Source: Bradyrhizobium zhanjiangense (GTDB taxonomy: Bacteria; Pseudomonadota; Alphaproteobacteria; Rhizobiales; Xanthobacteraceae). From it: 64,000 bases of DNA. A program made the position numbers and the translations under genes. Positions 25,375 to 33,882 of the stretch are shown here, piece after piece. Positions within the stretch are counted from its first letter, which is position 1. The number at the start of each line of letters is the position of its first letter. The stretch spans positions 1,116,001 to 1,180,000 of the forward strand of contig NZ_CP022221.1 in the NCBI RefSeq assembly GCF_004114935.1. The letters run 5' to 3'. The notes beneath the pieces were generated by a model. It ran no database searches. It had not been told where the DNA came from and saw only the letters and a program-made list of their open reading frames with translations.

Positions 25375-27474
25375 TTGTCCCGGTTTGTCATCATCTACAC
25401 GTCGCTTAGCGCCGTCGCGGCGGTACTGCGCGTTTTCCTGAGGAGAGTGCACAGAACCCTGTACGGGGTACGTACGACGCTAGCGTTCATCGCCGTCATC
25501 TTGGTGACGTTCCTTGCAACTTCTCAGGCAGAGGAACTGGCCCTGACCCGCGCCGAATCTCCGCTGGCGTTGATCCGCATGCTGATCGCCGTAATCTGGT
25601 TCTCGGCGACGATCTGGCACTGTTCTGACGCGAAATTCAGGTCGAGTCCCATTCTGCTGGCGGGCCGCCTCGCCGCGTTCCGCCGATCGGCGGTGCCCGC
25701 ACTTCTCGCGGTCGGCTTCGTCGGCGTAATGGCGATCTCCGAGGTTCGGGCGATGCAAATGGCTGCCGCGTTGCCGCGAGATCCAATCCGTATGTATCCG
25801 ATCCTTGAGATGCAATCCTTGGGCATCCTGATGATTCCCACGGCTCTGCGCTCCGTGAAAACCCGAACTCGCCGACATCTATCGTGCGTCGGCCAGGCGT
25901 TCGTCCGGGCGTTGCGAAGCCGATTGCTGTTTGTCGTCATCAGCCTCGCTCTGTTCGCATGGGCTTTCTCCGCACCTGTCGGCTTCGCTTGGACCGTAGG
26001 ACCCGAAGGGACGTTGCTGTTCGCCGCGTCGTGCTGGCTGACCGCGATCACCTATGCCCAGCTTTACTGGCGGCGTGAGTGGGTTGCCATTCCACTAGTT
26101 TTGATCGGATTAGCGACTGTGGTGAGCCTCTGGACCGACTCCCATTCGATCCGATGTACCGAATGCGGTGAACAGTCGTATCCCCAAGTCCACGCAATGT
26201 CAGCGAAAAACAGCGAAGACGATGACCGAAAGGTAAGCCTACGCGGGCCGGCGCCGCTTACGAACAAGCTCTATGCCTACGAGTTCTTGAACCAGCTCGA
26301 CGAACGGCAACCCATCGTCCTCGTATCGGCCGCCGGAGGCGGTCTGAGGGCGGCATATTGGACGGCTACCATTCTGGGCGACCTGCAAGACCGGTTTCCT
26401 TCGTTCGACCGTCATACGTTCATGATCAGCGGCGTTTCTGGCGGCTCTCTCGGAGCGGGCGTGTATCGGGCTCTCCTTCACCACGCGCGACTTGGCAAGC
26501 CTGTCGCTTGCCGAAATCGCGCGCGAGACGCCGTTACGGGCTACCGATTGTGCGGGCAAGCTATCCTGGACCACGACTTCACGGGTCCGGTGCTTGCCGC
26601 GCTCCTTTTCCGCGACCTTCTCCCGCTGCCTTGGGTACCGGATCGATCGGCCGTTCTCGAGAAAGCCTGGGAGGCCGCGTGGCGGAACACGATGCTCGAT
26701 CCCGGAGAAGGGCTCTCCCGACGCTTCGATCGGATCGACGCGACCTCACGCTTCCCTGTACTCGTTCTCAACGGAGTTTCCGCTCTGACCGGGCAGCGGA
26801 TTTTGGCCGCCGGCCTCACCGAGAACGAGCAACTCCTCAACGTCGCAAAAGTCCGACCGCTGCCCCTATCGGCGGCCATCGGGATCAGCACCCGTTTTCC
26901 TTTCATCGAGCCGGCCGGCTCCGTGTACGACAGGGTAGGCCATTTTTATGACGCAGTGGTGGACGGAGGATACGTCGAGAACTTCGGATCGAATTCGGCA
27001 CTCGAAGTGCTCCGCGAGATCGGCAATCTCATTCAGGACGATCGCGAGCCTCATCCTCGCGGTACTCGTCAGTTCATTCGGACCGCCGTATTCGTGCAGG
27101 TCAGCAGCGATCCTACTTTGGATGACGGATCGAATCTTCTGTTCAGCAACGGTCTCAGTTCAATATCCGTATTGCCGATAAGCCCGATAGGGTCGCCGGG
27201 TAGGGTGCGCAATTTGGAACAGGTCTGGGTGCCCTTTTTTGCGCTCTTGCGCGGCCAGTCGACCCAGAGCACCTTCACCGCGAGTCTGGTGTCCACCTAC
27301 GTTGCTTCGATGAATGGAGTGTTCAGTCACTTCCGCCTTGCGGACCGTTACGCCCATGCGCCAGTGCTCGGATGGACGCTGTCGAAGCGATCGCAACTTC
27401 AGATCGACGGAGAACGGATACAAATGGGTAGCCGGATTATTACACATCTGCAGCGGCTTCTTTCCAGCCCCTAA
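25375..27474 (+). CDS. Membrane patatin-like phospholipase
   Basis: A 699-residue protein. The N-terminal 240 residues contain about six hydrophobic helices. The C-terminal patatin domain has the oxyanion loop GGGLRAAYW (near 321), the nucleophile elbow GVSGGS (near 353) and the dyad aspartate in VVDGGYVENFG (near 526). All catalytic elements are present. Patatins release fatty acids from membrane lipids. The start codon is a TTG at 25375 preceded by GGAGGACGG (25361-25369), which supports it. Association with a membrane phosphoesterase and HEPN-like proteins resembles gene sets that damage the cell's own membrane or RNA on infection, but this is inference. Confidence 0.78.
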   Translation: MSRFVIIYTSLSAVAAVLRVFLRRVHRTLYGVRTTLAFIAVILVTFLATSQAEELALTRAESPLALIRMLIAVIWFSATIWHCSDAKFRSSPILLAGRLAAFRRSAVPALLAVGFVGVMAISEVRAMQMAAALPRDPIRMYPILEMQSLGILMIPTALRSVKTRTRRHLSCVGQAFVRALRSRLLFVVISLALFAWAFSAPVGFAWTVGPEGTLLFAASCWLTAITYAQLYWRREWVAIPLVLIGLATVVSLWTDSHSIRCTECGEQSYPQVHAMSAKNSEDDDRKVSLRGPAPLTNKLYAYEFLNQLDERQPIVLVSAAGGGLRAAYWTATILGDLQDRFPSFDRHTFMISGVSGGSLGAGVYRALLHHARLGKPVACRNRARDAVTGYRLCGQAILDHDFTGPVLAALLFRDLLPLPWVPDRSAVLEKAWEAAWRNTMLDPGEGLSRRFDRIDATSRFPVLVLNGVSALTGQRILAAGLTENEQLLNVAKVRPLPLSAAIGISTRFPFIEPAGSVYDRVGHFYDAVVDGGYVENFGSNSALEVLREIGNLIQDDREPHPRGTRQFIRTAVFVQVSSDPTLDDGSNLLFSNGLSSISVLPISPIGSPGRVRNLEQVWVPFFALLRGQSTQSTFTASLVSTYVASMNGVFSHFRLADRYAHAPVLGWTLSKRSQLQIDGERIQMGSRIITHLQRLLSSP

Positions 27475-27658
27475 TCACGCCGAGTCCGCTCGCTGCCAGA
27501 GGTCCGACTTATCGCGAAACGCCAGATTTCGCCGTAGCTCAAATGGTGGGTTTTGGCCTAAGGAGGTCAAAAAAGCCTTATCTTACAATGGGGGTTGACT
27601 GACTTCCTCTGCCCTAGCTCCGCAATCCGTCATCGGTTGCGGGGTTGTGCCTTCGAGC

Positions 27659-28294
27659 CTATTTCCGCTTGATGTTCGGGCTGCTGGCTACCGGTTTGGG
27701 TTTGGGTGCGAATTTCTCGCCTGTTGTGACGGTCAGCTCGCCCTGCGTCGTTAGGTCCAACGGGTCGATACCCGACTTCTTGACCATGTCCTTCCAAACC
27801 TCAGTGAGGTCGTCGCAGGCGTTGGTGACCATCTCGGGTGTGCAGAGCTTCTGCCAGTCAGCCGTCATGTCGATCTCCTTGCCCTTTTGACCGCCTGCCT
27901 TGTCGATGAAGGTCTTGCTCTTTTCGGTCTTCTCCGGCTTTCCGTGAGCCAGCGTGTTGCGCGGGCGCTTCATCGCAGAGACCGAGCTGTACGGGCGCTT
28001 ACCCCAATCGGGAGAGATTTTCAGGTGCTGAAAAACCTTGTCGATCTTGGTGTGGTAGTCGTCCCAATCATTCCAGAGAGGCAGTGTTTTGGTGCCGATG
28101 GCATTGAGGTACGCCTCGAATAAGAAAGCTAGCATCGTGTCCGCGGCCATGCAGGTAAACGTCAAACCTGCCTCGTCGTTATCGGCGACCTTCTTTTTGA
28201 TGATGTCTACAAACCATAGCGCGGCGTTGTCGATTTAGTTGTGGATGTTGTGGTCGACGACTTCTTGCGCTTCCTTGTGAAACTTTTCGTCCAT
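27659..28294 (-). pseudogene. HEPN-like protein with an internal stop codon
   Basis: ATG 28294 follows a GGGAGG site by nine bases and opens MDEKFHKEAQEVVDHNIHN. A TAA then interrupts at 28235-28237 (codon 20), and the same frame continues without a break as IDNAALWFVDIIKKKVADND to 27659. The body contains MKRPRNTLAHGKPEK, an R-N-x-L-x-H HEPN signature, and a lysine-rich tail. A single substitution (for example CAA or TAT to TAA) would restore a protein of about 211 residues. It was probably functional recently. A shorter product from an internal start near 28165 cannot be excluded. Confidence 0.65.
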
Positions 28295-28425
28295 TTCCCA
28301 GCCTCCCATTTCCCGCCAAGCCATTTGGCCATTTTCGACGCGAAGCATACTCGACTTACTTGGGAGAAACCTCTTCGTGTCTTGATCGGGAAAGCCGTTT
28401 ATTGCGCTTTGCTTTGCTTGATGGC

Positions 28426-28903
28426 CTACCCTCCGAGATCAAGGCTAATGCTCTCCTCCATGCCAACTCCCCGGACGGTAGGGGAATATCGAAGCAGCAT
28501 CCGCAGGTCGCGATGCCCGCTGATTGATGCGACTTCGGCAGGGTTTAAGCCCATCTCGAAGAACCGGCTTATAGCTTCGTGCCGTAGGTCGTGAAAGCGT
28601 AGCTCCTGTATGCCGATAGACCCGCTACGCTCCGCACGTCGCTTGCAACGTTCCCAGGCAAGTCGGAATGCATTAGCGCTGACGGGGAATGCGTACTCGG
28701 CATCCGTGCTACAGTCTGCTCTCCGCTCTGTAAGAATCGCCTCGGCTCGATCAGTGAGCGGGATTGTGCGCGCCTTGTCGGTCTTGGTGAAGGGCACATG
28801 TAGGACGGCTGTATCGAAGCGCACGTTGCCATCGGATACCAAGCAGTTCGCCGCGCCTTAGGCCCGTTTCAATGGCGAGTTGAAGCCGTGCAATAGCCAT
28901 GAG
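28426..28903 (-). pseudogene. Tyrosine integrase, C-terminal half, cut by the IS21 element
   Basis: The segment next to the IS reads LAIETGLRRGELLGIRW (catalytic arginine, box I). After a frameshift near 28823 it continues VRFDTAVLHVPFTKTDKARTIPLTD, then HDLRHEAISRFFEMG (HxxR), GHRD and LLRYSPT (the tyrosine). The catalytic domain is thus complete in content but needs a frame change. The N-terminal half lies on the far side of the insertion at 31648-32010. Confidence 0.85.
28896..28903. repeat. Left 8-bp target duplication of the IS21 insertion
   Basis: GCCATGAG immediately precedes the left IS terminus TGCTGATTCCG. The same eight bases follow the right terminus at 31648-31655. Confidence 0.85.
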
Positions 28904-29019
28904 TGCTGATTCCGCTCGAAATCGCCCACGATTCCGAAATGAAATCGCCCACCATTCCGATTTGAAATCGCCCACCGTTCCGAGATGAAATCGCCCACCA
29001 TTCCGGGATGAAATCGCCC
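28904..29019. repeat. Left-end tandem transposase-binding repeats
   Basis: Five near-identical units containing AAATCGCCCA followed by a variable pair and ATTCCG, spaced 20-24 bases apart. The innermost unit ends in CCCGGG. Confidence 0.8.
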
Positions 29020-29086
29020 GGGGGTAAGCGGCCTCTTCTGGCTCTGATAGGTCCCCTTCTTTCGGCTTTTGGAAGGAGTGGATCGG

Positions 29087-30631
29087 ATGCCCATGGGGAG
29101 GTTTGCGATGCGCCACGTGCGCGATGTGATGAGGCTGAGGGCAGCCGGGCTTTCGATCCGGGAGATCGGGCGGCGGGTCGGGGCGGTGCCCTCGACGGTG
29201 CGGCTGACGATCCGCCGGTTCGAGGCGGCGGGACTGAGCTGGCCGCTTGCGGACGACATTACGGACGCGGTTCTGGAGGAGCGGCTGTTTGCCGGCGTCG
29301 GCACCAAGCCAGGCCAGAGGCGGCGCGCGGAGCCCGACTGGGCGGCCATCCATCGCGAGCTCAAGCGCAAGCACGTAACGCTGTCGATCCTCTGGGAGGA
29401 ATATATCGCCAGCGAGCCGGACGGCTACCGATATAGCCGCTTCTGTGAACTCTACAGAGCCTGGGAAAGCCGCCTGTCGGTGACGATGCGCCAGTCGCAC
29501 GCCGCCGGCGACAAGCTGTTCGTGGACTATGCGGGCGACGGCATCCCTGTCGTGATCGATGGCCTCACCGGCAAGCGGCGCACTGCGCAGATCTTCGTCG
29601 CGGTGCTGGGCGCGTCGAGCCTCACCTATGCACAGGCGACCTGGACGCAAGGCTTGGCCGACTGGATCAGCGGCCATGTCGGTGCGTTCGAGGCGATCGG
29701 CGGCGTGCCTGCGCTGGTCGTGCCTGACAATGCCAAGACGGCCGTGATCAAGGCGTGCTTCTACGATCCCCAGATCAACCGCAGCTACGCCGAGATGGCA
29801 GCGCATTATGGCACGGCGATCCTGCCGGCGCGGCCGCGACGCCCGCGCGACAAGGCCAAGGTCGAGCAGGCGGTACTGGTGATCGAGCGCTGGCTGATCG
29901 GAGGCCTGCGCCACCGCATCTTCCACAGCCTCGCCGAGCTCAACGCAGCCATCGCAAATATGTTGCGCAGGCTCAACGACGAACGCCCGATCCGCCGGCT
30001 CGGCGTGACGCGCCGGCAATTGTTCAACGAGATCGATCGACCGGCACTGAACGCATTGCCCGAGGCCCCTTACGTCTTCGCGGAGTGGCGTATCTGCCGT
30101 GTCAGCATCGACTATCACGTCGACGTCGGAGACCACTACTACAGCGTTCCGCACCGCTTCGTCCGCGCCGAGGTCGAGGTGCGGCTCACCGCACGTACTG
30201 TGGAGATCTTCCACAAGGGCGAGCGGATCGCCGCGCATCAGCGCATGAGCGGCAACCACAAGCACACTACGGTGCCCGAGCACATGGCCTCAAGTCATCG
30301 GCGCTACGCCGGCTGGACCATCGAGCGGATCCGCCAGGATGCCGCGGCGATCGGGCCCGCGACCACGGCGCTGTGCAATCTCATTCTCGACGAGCGGCCG
30401 CATCCTGAGCAGGGCTTCCGCGCCTGCCTCGGCATCATCCGGCTCGCTCGATCCTATGGAGGCGACCGGCTTGAAGCTGCTGCCACACGCGCGATCGACA
30501 TCGGCGCGCGCACCTACGGCTCGGTCAAATCCATCCTCGCCAACAACCTCGATCGTCGTCCCGCACACAGGCCCGCGGACGGGATTGCGATCGTCCATCC
30601 CAACATCCGCGGGCCGCGCTACTACAATTAG
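29087..30631 (+). CDS. istA: IS21-family transposase IstA
   Basis: About 514 residues. An N-terminal helix-turn-helix (VMRLRAAGLSIREIGRRVG, then VPSTVRLTIRRFE) is followed by a DDE integrase core: KLFVDYAGDGIPVV (first aspartate), ALVVPDNAKTAVIKA (second aspartate, DN) and RPRDKAKVEQAVLVIERWL (glutamate). The C-terminal DNA-binding part contains DYHVDVGDHYYSVPHRFV. ATG 29087 is favoured over ATG 29069 because it has a GGAAGGAG site 12 bases upstream. The gene catalyses cut and strand transfer of the element with IstB. Confidence 0.92.
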   Translation: MPMGRFAMRHVRDVMRLRAAGLSIREIGRRVGAVPSTVRLTIRRFEAAGLSWPLADDITDAVLEERLFAGVGTKPGQRRRAEPDWAAIHRELKRKHVTLSILWEEYIASEPDGYRYSRFCELYRAWESRLSVTMRQSHAAGDKLFVDYAGDGIPVVIDGLTGKRRTAQIFVAVLGASSLTYAQATWTQGLADWISGHVGAFEAIGGVPALVVPDNAKTAVIKACFYDPQINRSYAEMAAHYGTAILPARPRRPRDKAKVEQAVLVIERWLIGGLRHRIFHSLAELNAAIANMLRRLNDERPIRRLGVTRRQLFNEIDRPALNALPEAPYVFAEWRICRVSIDYHVDVGDHYYSVPHRFVRAEVEVRLTARTVEIFHKGERIAAHQRMSGNHKHTTVPEHMASSHRRYAGWTIERIRQDAAAIGPATTALCNLILDERPHPEQGFRACLGIIRLARSYGGDRLEAAATRAIDIGARTYGSVKSILANNLDRRPAHRPADGIAIVHPNIRGPRYYN

Positions 30632-30641
30632 GAGAACAGAC

Positions 30642-31391
30642 GTGCTGACACATCCGACCCTCGATCAGCTTCATGCGCTTGGCCTGCATGGCATGGCCAA
30701 GGCCTTCGTCGACATCCAAGCCTCGGGCGACGCAGCCAGCCTCGGCCACGCCGAGTGGCTCGCGCTGCTGCTTGAGCGCGAAGCCTCCTTGCGTCACGAC
30801 AAGCGCCTGTCCGCACGCCTGCGCTCTGCCAAGCTGCGCCAGCAGGCCTGTGTCGAGGACATCGATTACCGCACGCCCCGCGGCCTCGATCGTGCGCTGT
30901 TCGCCCAGCTCGCCGAAGGCAGCTGGATCGACGCACACGCCAATCTTTTGATCTGCGGCCCTGCCGGCGTGGGCAAGAGTTGGTTAGCCTCTGCGCTTGG
31001 CAACAAGGCCTGCCGCGACAACCGCTCGGTGCTCTATCAGCGCGTGCCGCGACTGTTCTCCGAACTTGCGCTCGCCCGCGGCGACGGCCGCCATCAGCGC
31101 CTGCTGCGCGCGCTCGGCCGGGTTGATCTCCTGATCCTCGACGATTGGGGGCTCGAGCCACTCGATGCGGCTGCGCGCCATGATCTCCTGGAGATCCTTG
31201 AAGATCGTTATGGCCGTCGCTCCACCATCGTCACCAGCCAGCTGCCAGTCGACCAATGGCATGCCCTGATCGGTGACCCCACCTATGCCGATGCCGTGCT
31301 CGACCGGCTCGTCCACAACGCGCACCGGCTGGAGCTGTCCGGCGAAAGCCTGCGCCGCACCAGGGCCCAACAGGCCGCACGCAAGGCTTGA
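30642..31391 (+). CDS. istB: IS21-family helper ATPase IstB
   Basis: A 249-residue AAA+ ATPase related to DnaC. It starts at GTG 30642 eleven bases after the istA stop, preceded by AGGAGA. Walker A is GPAGVGKSWLA (about residues 106-116), Walker B LLILDDWGLEPL, sensor 1 STIVTSQLPVDQWH. The open frame reaches further upstream inside istA but that part is not IstB-like. IstB stimulates IstA and selects target DNA. Confidence 0.92.
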   Translation: MLTHPTLDQLHALGLHGMAKAFVDIQASGDAASLGHAEWLALLLEREASLRHDKRLSARLRSAKLRQQACVEDIDYRTPRGLDRALFAQLAEGSWIDAHANLLICGPAGVGKSWLASALGNKACRDNRSVLYQRVPRLFSELALARGDGRHQRLLRALGRVDLLILDDWGLEPLDAAARHDLLEILEDRYGRRSTIVTSQLPVDQWHALIGDPTYADAVLDRLVHNAHRLELSGESLRRTRAQQAARKA

Positions 31392-31555
31392 GCCAGGGCG
31401 CTGTGGACATGACGCTTCGCTTGGACAACGCCTGCGGCGTTGACCACATGCCCACAGCAACAGCAGACGAAAACCCAATCATCGGATTTGTTCGGGATTG
31501 ACCAGGCCCCGCAACTGGTGCCAGGGAAGGTCTGCCAGAACGCCTCTCTCCCCCG

Positions 31556-31647
31556 GGCGAGATCAACTCGGAACGGTGGGCGAGATCAAATCGGAATCCT
31601 GGGCGATTTGAAATCGGAATGCCTGGGCGAAATCATCGGAATCCGCA
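31556..31647. repeat. Right-end tandem transposase-binding repeats
   Basis: Four inverted copies of the left-end motif. The outermost (31622-31647) ends CGGAATCCGCA at the insertion point. Confidence 0.8.
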
Positions 31648-32010
31648 GCCATGAGCCGGCCACTGTGCTGCACGCGTTGGTCAACGCCTGTAGTTCGCCC
31701 GGCTTTAGCCTGCGTTCGCGTCCCTCCGGTGCCTTTGGCCTTCTCAGTCCGGCAAGGGGGTTTTGTAATGCGGTGTAACCCCACTCGCTGCGAGCCATCT
31801 CGAAGATGGAGCTTAATAGCCCCAGTTCCCGTATGACCGTGCCTGCCTGCACCTGCTTCAGGCGCGCGTCGCGATAGCGGCTAAAAGTAGCTGCCTCGAT
31901 CCTTGCAAGTGGCAGTGCGCTCCATCGTTGACGGAGGAACACTTCGATCCGCTTTCGCTCCGGGACGATGCCGCGCTTTTCGCTCGTGACATTGCCGCGA
32001 TAGCGCGTGA
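31648..32010 (-). pseudogene. Tyrosine integrase, N-terminal half, cut by the IS21 element
   Basis: The minus strand encodes the SAM-like core-binding domain of a phage-type integrase: LLTRYRGNVTSEKRGIVPER, then ALPLARIEAATFSRYRDARL, TVIRELGLLSSIFEMARSEWGY, NPLAGLRRPKAPEGRERRL and KPGELQALTNAC. It carries the first target-site copy at its inner edge. A TAG and a frame change near 32010-32020 break the extreme N-terminus. Rejoining this half with 28426-28903 still leaves a frame mismatch close to the insertion point, so the gene had decayed before or after the IS arrived. Confidence 0.85.
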
Positions 32011-32616
32011 GGAGTCCCTAGCGATATCGCGGTTGCCTGTGGACCACTTGACGAATGAGATGCTCGAGCCTCTGGATTGGGGCGATCGCGCAATCATTTG
32101 TCAAGCACCGAGCAACTATCAAACCTCAGAGGTGACGGACTGAGATAGCAGGCGTATCGAGGCGAGGTGCTGATCGCCCGGAACGGGATCGTTTGGCGCA
32201 TGAACAACGCAAAAGAAAATACAACTTCGGCAAAGACACTAAGCGTCCTCCGGCGAGATTGGGCGTGCTGGGCGCGGCAGGTTCAGCAGAATCTGTCAAA
32301 CTCGCTTTCTTCGAAGTGGAGAACTTGAGCGAAATGTTTGAGCCGAGCCAACTGGAGGACGAGGTTATCTGCACGGTGAAACGGGGGCTGACTCAAACCC
32401 GCAGCGCTCCGGATATGTCACCGCGTTTGAGAGGCGGTGTTTTCGGCAGATTGACGGTTCGCGCTAGGTACAGCGGGACTTGGTCCCCTTCGGATGAACG
32501 AAGAAACGGCTGACGTTAGCGCCGAGGCACGAGCGATTTCAGTGCAGACTTGACGCATTTGCTTAAGGCACCGACGTGCGTTCCGTTTGACCTAAAAAAA
32601 CAGTTCGGCGTGTTGC
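32011..32616. other. Upstream region of the biosynthetic cluster; no gene seen
   Basis: A 107-codon plus-strand frame (32193-32513) lacks protein-like composition and is not accepted. The region is relatively AT-rich just before 32617 (a run of seven A at 32594-32600) and should contain the cluster promoter. No clear -35/-10, sigma-54 or nod-box element was recognised. Confidence 0.35.
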
Positions 32617-33882
32617 ATGTATGACATGGTTGGAATCGGAATTGGTCCCTTCAATCTCAGCCTTGCCGCTCTCGTAAAGCCGACGGGCCTGCGGTGTTTG
32701 TTTTTTGAAGATAAGCCCGGTTTTACCTGGCACGCCGGCATGGCGTTTCCCAGCGCCAGGTTACAAGTGTCACATCTCAAAGATTGTGTGTCGCTCGTAG
32801 ATCCAACCAGTCCGTTCTCATTTCTCAATTTTCTGCTTCAGACCGGCCGACTCCATGCGTTCGTCAATCGACGGTCTGGCGGGGTCTCCCGCAATGAGTT
32901 TGGTCAGTATTACGCTTGGGTTGCAGATCAGCTGCCGTATCTCAGATTTGGACAAAAAGTATTGGACGTGCGCTCCGAAACCACACATTTTCGTCTCTCG
33001 ACGAGCCAGACGGAATGTCGCGCTCAACACGTCGTGCTTGGGCTCGGAATCTGTCCTGACGTCCCGGATTGCGCGCGGCCGTTGTTAGGCGAACGTGTCT
33101 ATCACGTAGCGGAGTATCTAAATAGACCGCCGCCGGCCGCGGGAGAACGGGTCTTGCTCGTGGGTGCCGGGCAAAGCGGCAGCGAGGTGATGGAACAGTT
33201 GCTCTCCGGCCCACCCCTGAAGCAGATACTTTGGGTTACACCCTACGATAACCTCGAACCAATGGATGATTGCGCCTTCACGAACGAGTTCTACACGCCC
33301 TCCTACTTGCGCCACTTCCAAACTCAGGCCCTCTCGCGTCGACGAGAATGGGTGCAGGCCAAGAGGCTGAGCAGCGATGGGGTGTCGCGGGATCTCGCAA
33401 ATCAGCTATTCTCCAAAATATATGAACACCGCTTTGTCGAGAACAAGAACGCCAGCATCCATCTGGTTGTCAGTGCTCGCCTTGACAGCCTTCGGCAGAA
33501 CGATGCGGCTTTCGAAGCTGTCCTCAAGTGTACCGAGACAGCAGTAACGCGCAGGGTGGCGATCGATCGTGTGATCCTTGCCACTGGTTTTGTGTCAAAC
33601 ACTGCGCCATTTCTTGACGGAATCATGCAGCTCGCCTGCACTGAGAATGGTTTGCCCAAGATCAGAGCAGATTGTTCACTGGAGAGTCGGATTGCCCTAC
33701 CAGGCAAGATCTACCTCCAGAACAGAACACGCATTCAGCACGGCTTACAAAACCCGAATCTGTCTCTCGTCGCGTACCGCAACGCAACCATCATCAACAG
33801 CATCATGGGAAAGGAGTTCTATCCGCTGAACTCGAACCGCTCAATGCTTTCGCGTCTGGCGGAATTGCGGGAGGAGCGATGA
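32617..33882 (+). CDS. Lysine/ornithine N-monooxygenase (Spb38/IucD-like)
   Basis: A 421-residue flavin N-hydroxylase. Residues 4-16 hold the FAD motif MVGIGIGPFNLSL with the GPFNL variant of this family, LQVSHLKDCVSLVDPTSPFSFLNFL the substrate and FAD region, VLLVGAGQSGSEV (about 182-194) the NADPH site, and ILATGF (about 322) the C-terminal motif. Such enzymes convert lysine to N6-hydroxylysine, or ornithine to N5-hydroxyornithine. The following gene makes lysine the better guess. ATG 32617 fits the usual distance to the FAD motif, although no Shine-Dalgarno sequence is visible. Its stop overlaps the next start by four bases (ATGA). Confidence 0.88.
   Translation: MYDMVGIGIGPFNLSLAALVKPTGLRCLFFEDKPGFTWHAGMAFPSARLQVSHLKDCVSLVDPTSPFSFLNFLLQTGRLHAFVNRRSGGVSRNEFGQYYAWVADQLPYLRFGQKVLDVRSETTHFRLSTSQTECRAQHVVLGLGICPDVPDCARPLLGERVYHVAEYLNRPPPAAGERVLLVGAGQSGSEVMEQLLSGPPLKQILWVTPYDNLEPMDDCAFTNEFYTPSYLRHFQTQALSRRREWVQAKRLSSDGVSRDLANQLFSKIYEHRFVENKNASIHLVVSARLDSLRQNDAAFEAVLKCTETAVTRRVAIDRVILATGFVSNTAPFLDGIMQLACTENGLPKIRADCSLESRIALPGKIYLQNRTRIQHGLQNPNLSLVAYRNATIINSIMGKEFYPLNSNRSMLSRLAELREER

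Larger units (their letters stand above)
28904..31647 (+). mobile_element. Complete IS21-family insertion sequence (istA-istB)
   Basis: The element is 2744 bp, bounded by TGC-GATTCCG type inverted ends and an 8-bp duplication (GCCATGAG) on each side. It encodes IstA and IstB in the usual order. Each end carries tandem copies of a roughly 20-bp motif with consensus ATTCCGnnnTGAAATCGCCCA: five copies on the left (28904-29019) and four inverted copies on the right (31556-31647). These are the multiple transposase-binding sites known for IS21. It inserted into a tyrosine integrase gene. All parts appear intact, so it could be active. Confidence 0.92.

Noticed and set aside
28751..30283. 510-codon minus-strand frame opposite istA
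   Set aside because: Antisense shadow. Only its last 30 or so codons are genuine: they belong to the integrase catalytic segment next to the IS.
30339..30641. Upstream extension of the istB frame into istA
   Set aside because: These codons overlap istA and lack IstB features; GTG 30642 with AGGAGA is the start.
32193..32513. 107-codon plus-strand frame before the biosynthetic cluster
   Set aside because: Composition is not protein-like, there is no good start site, and it does not resemble any regulator.
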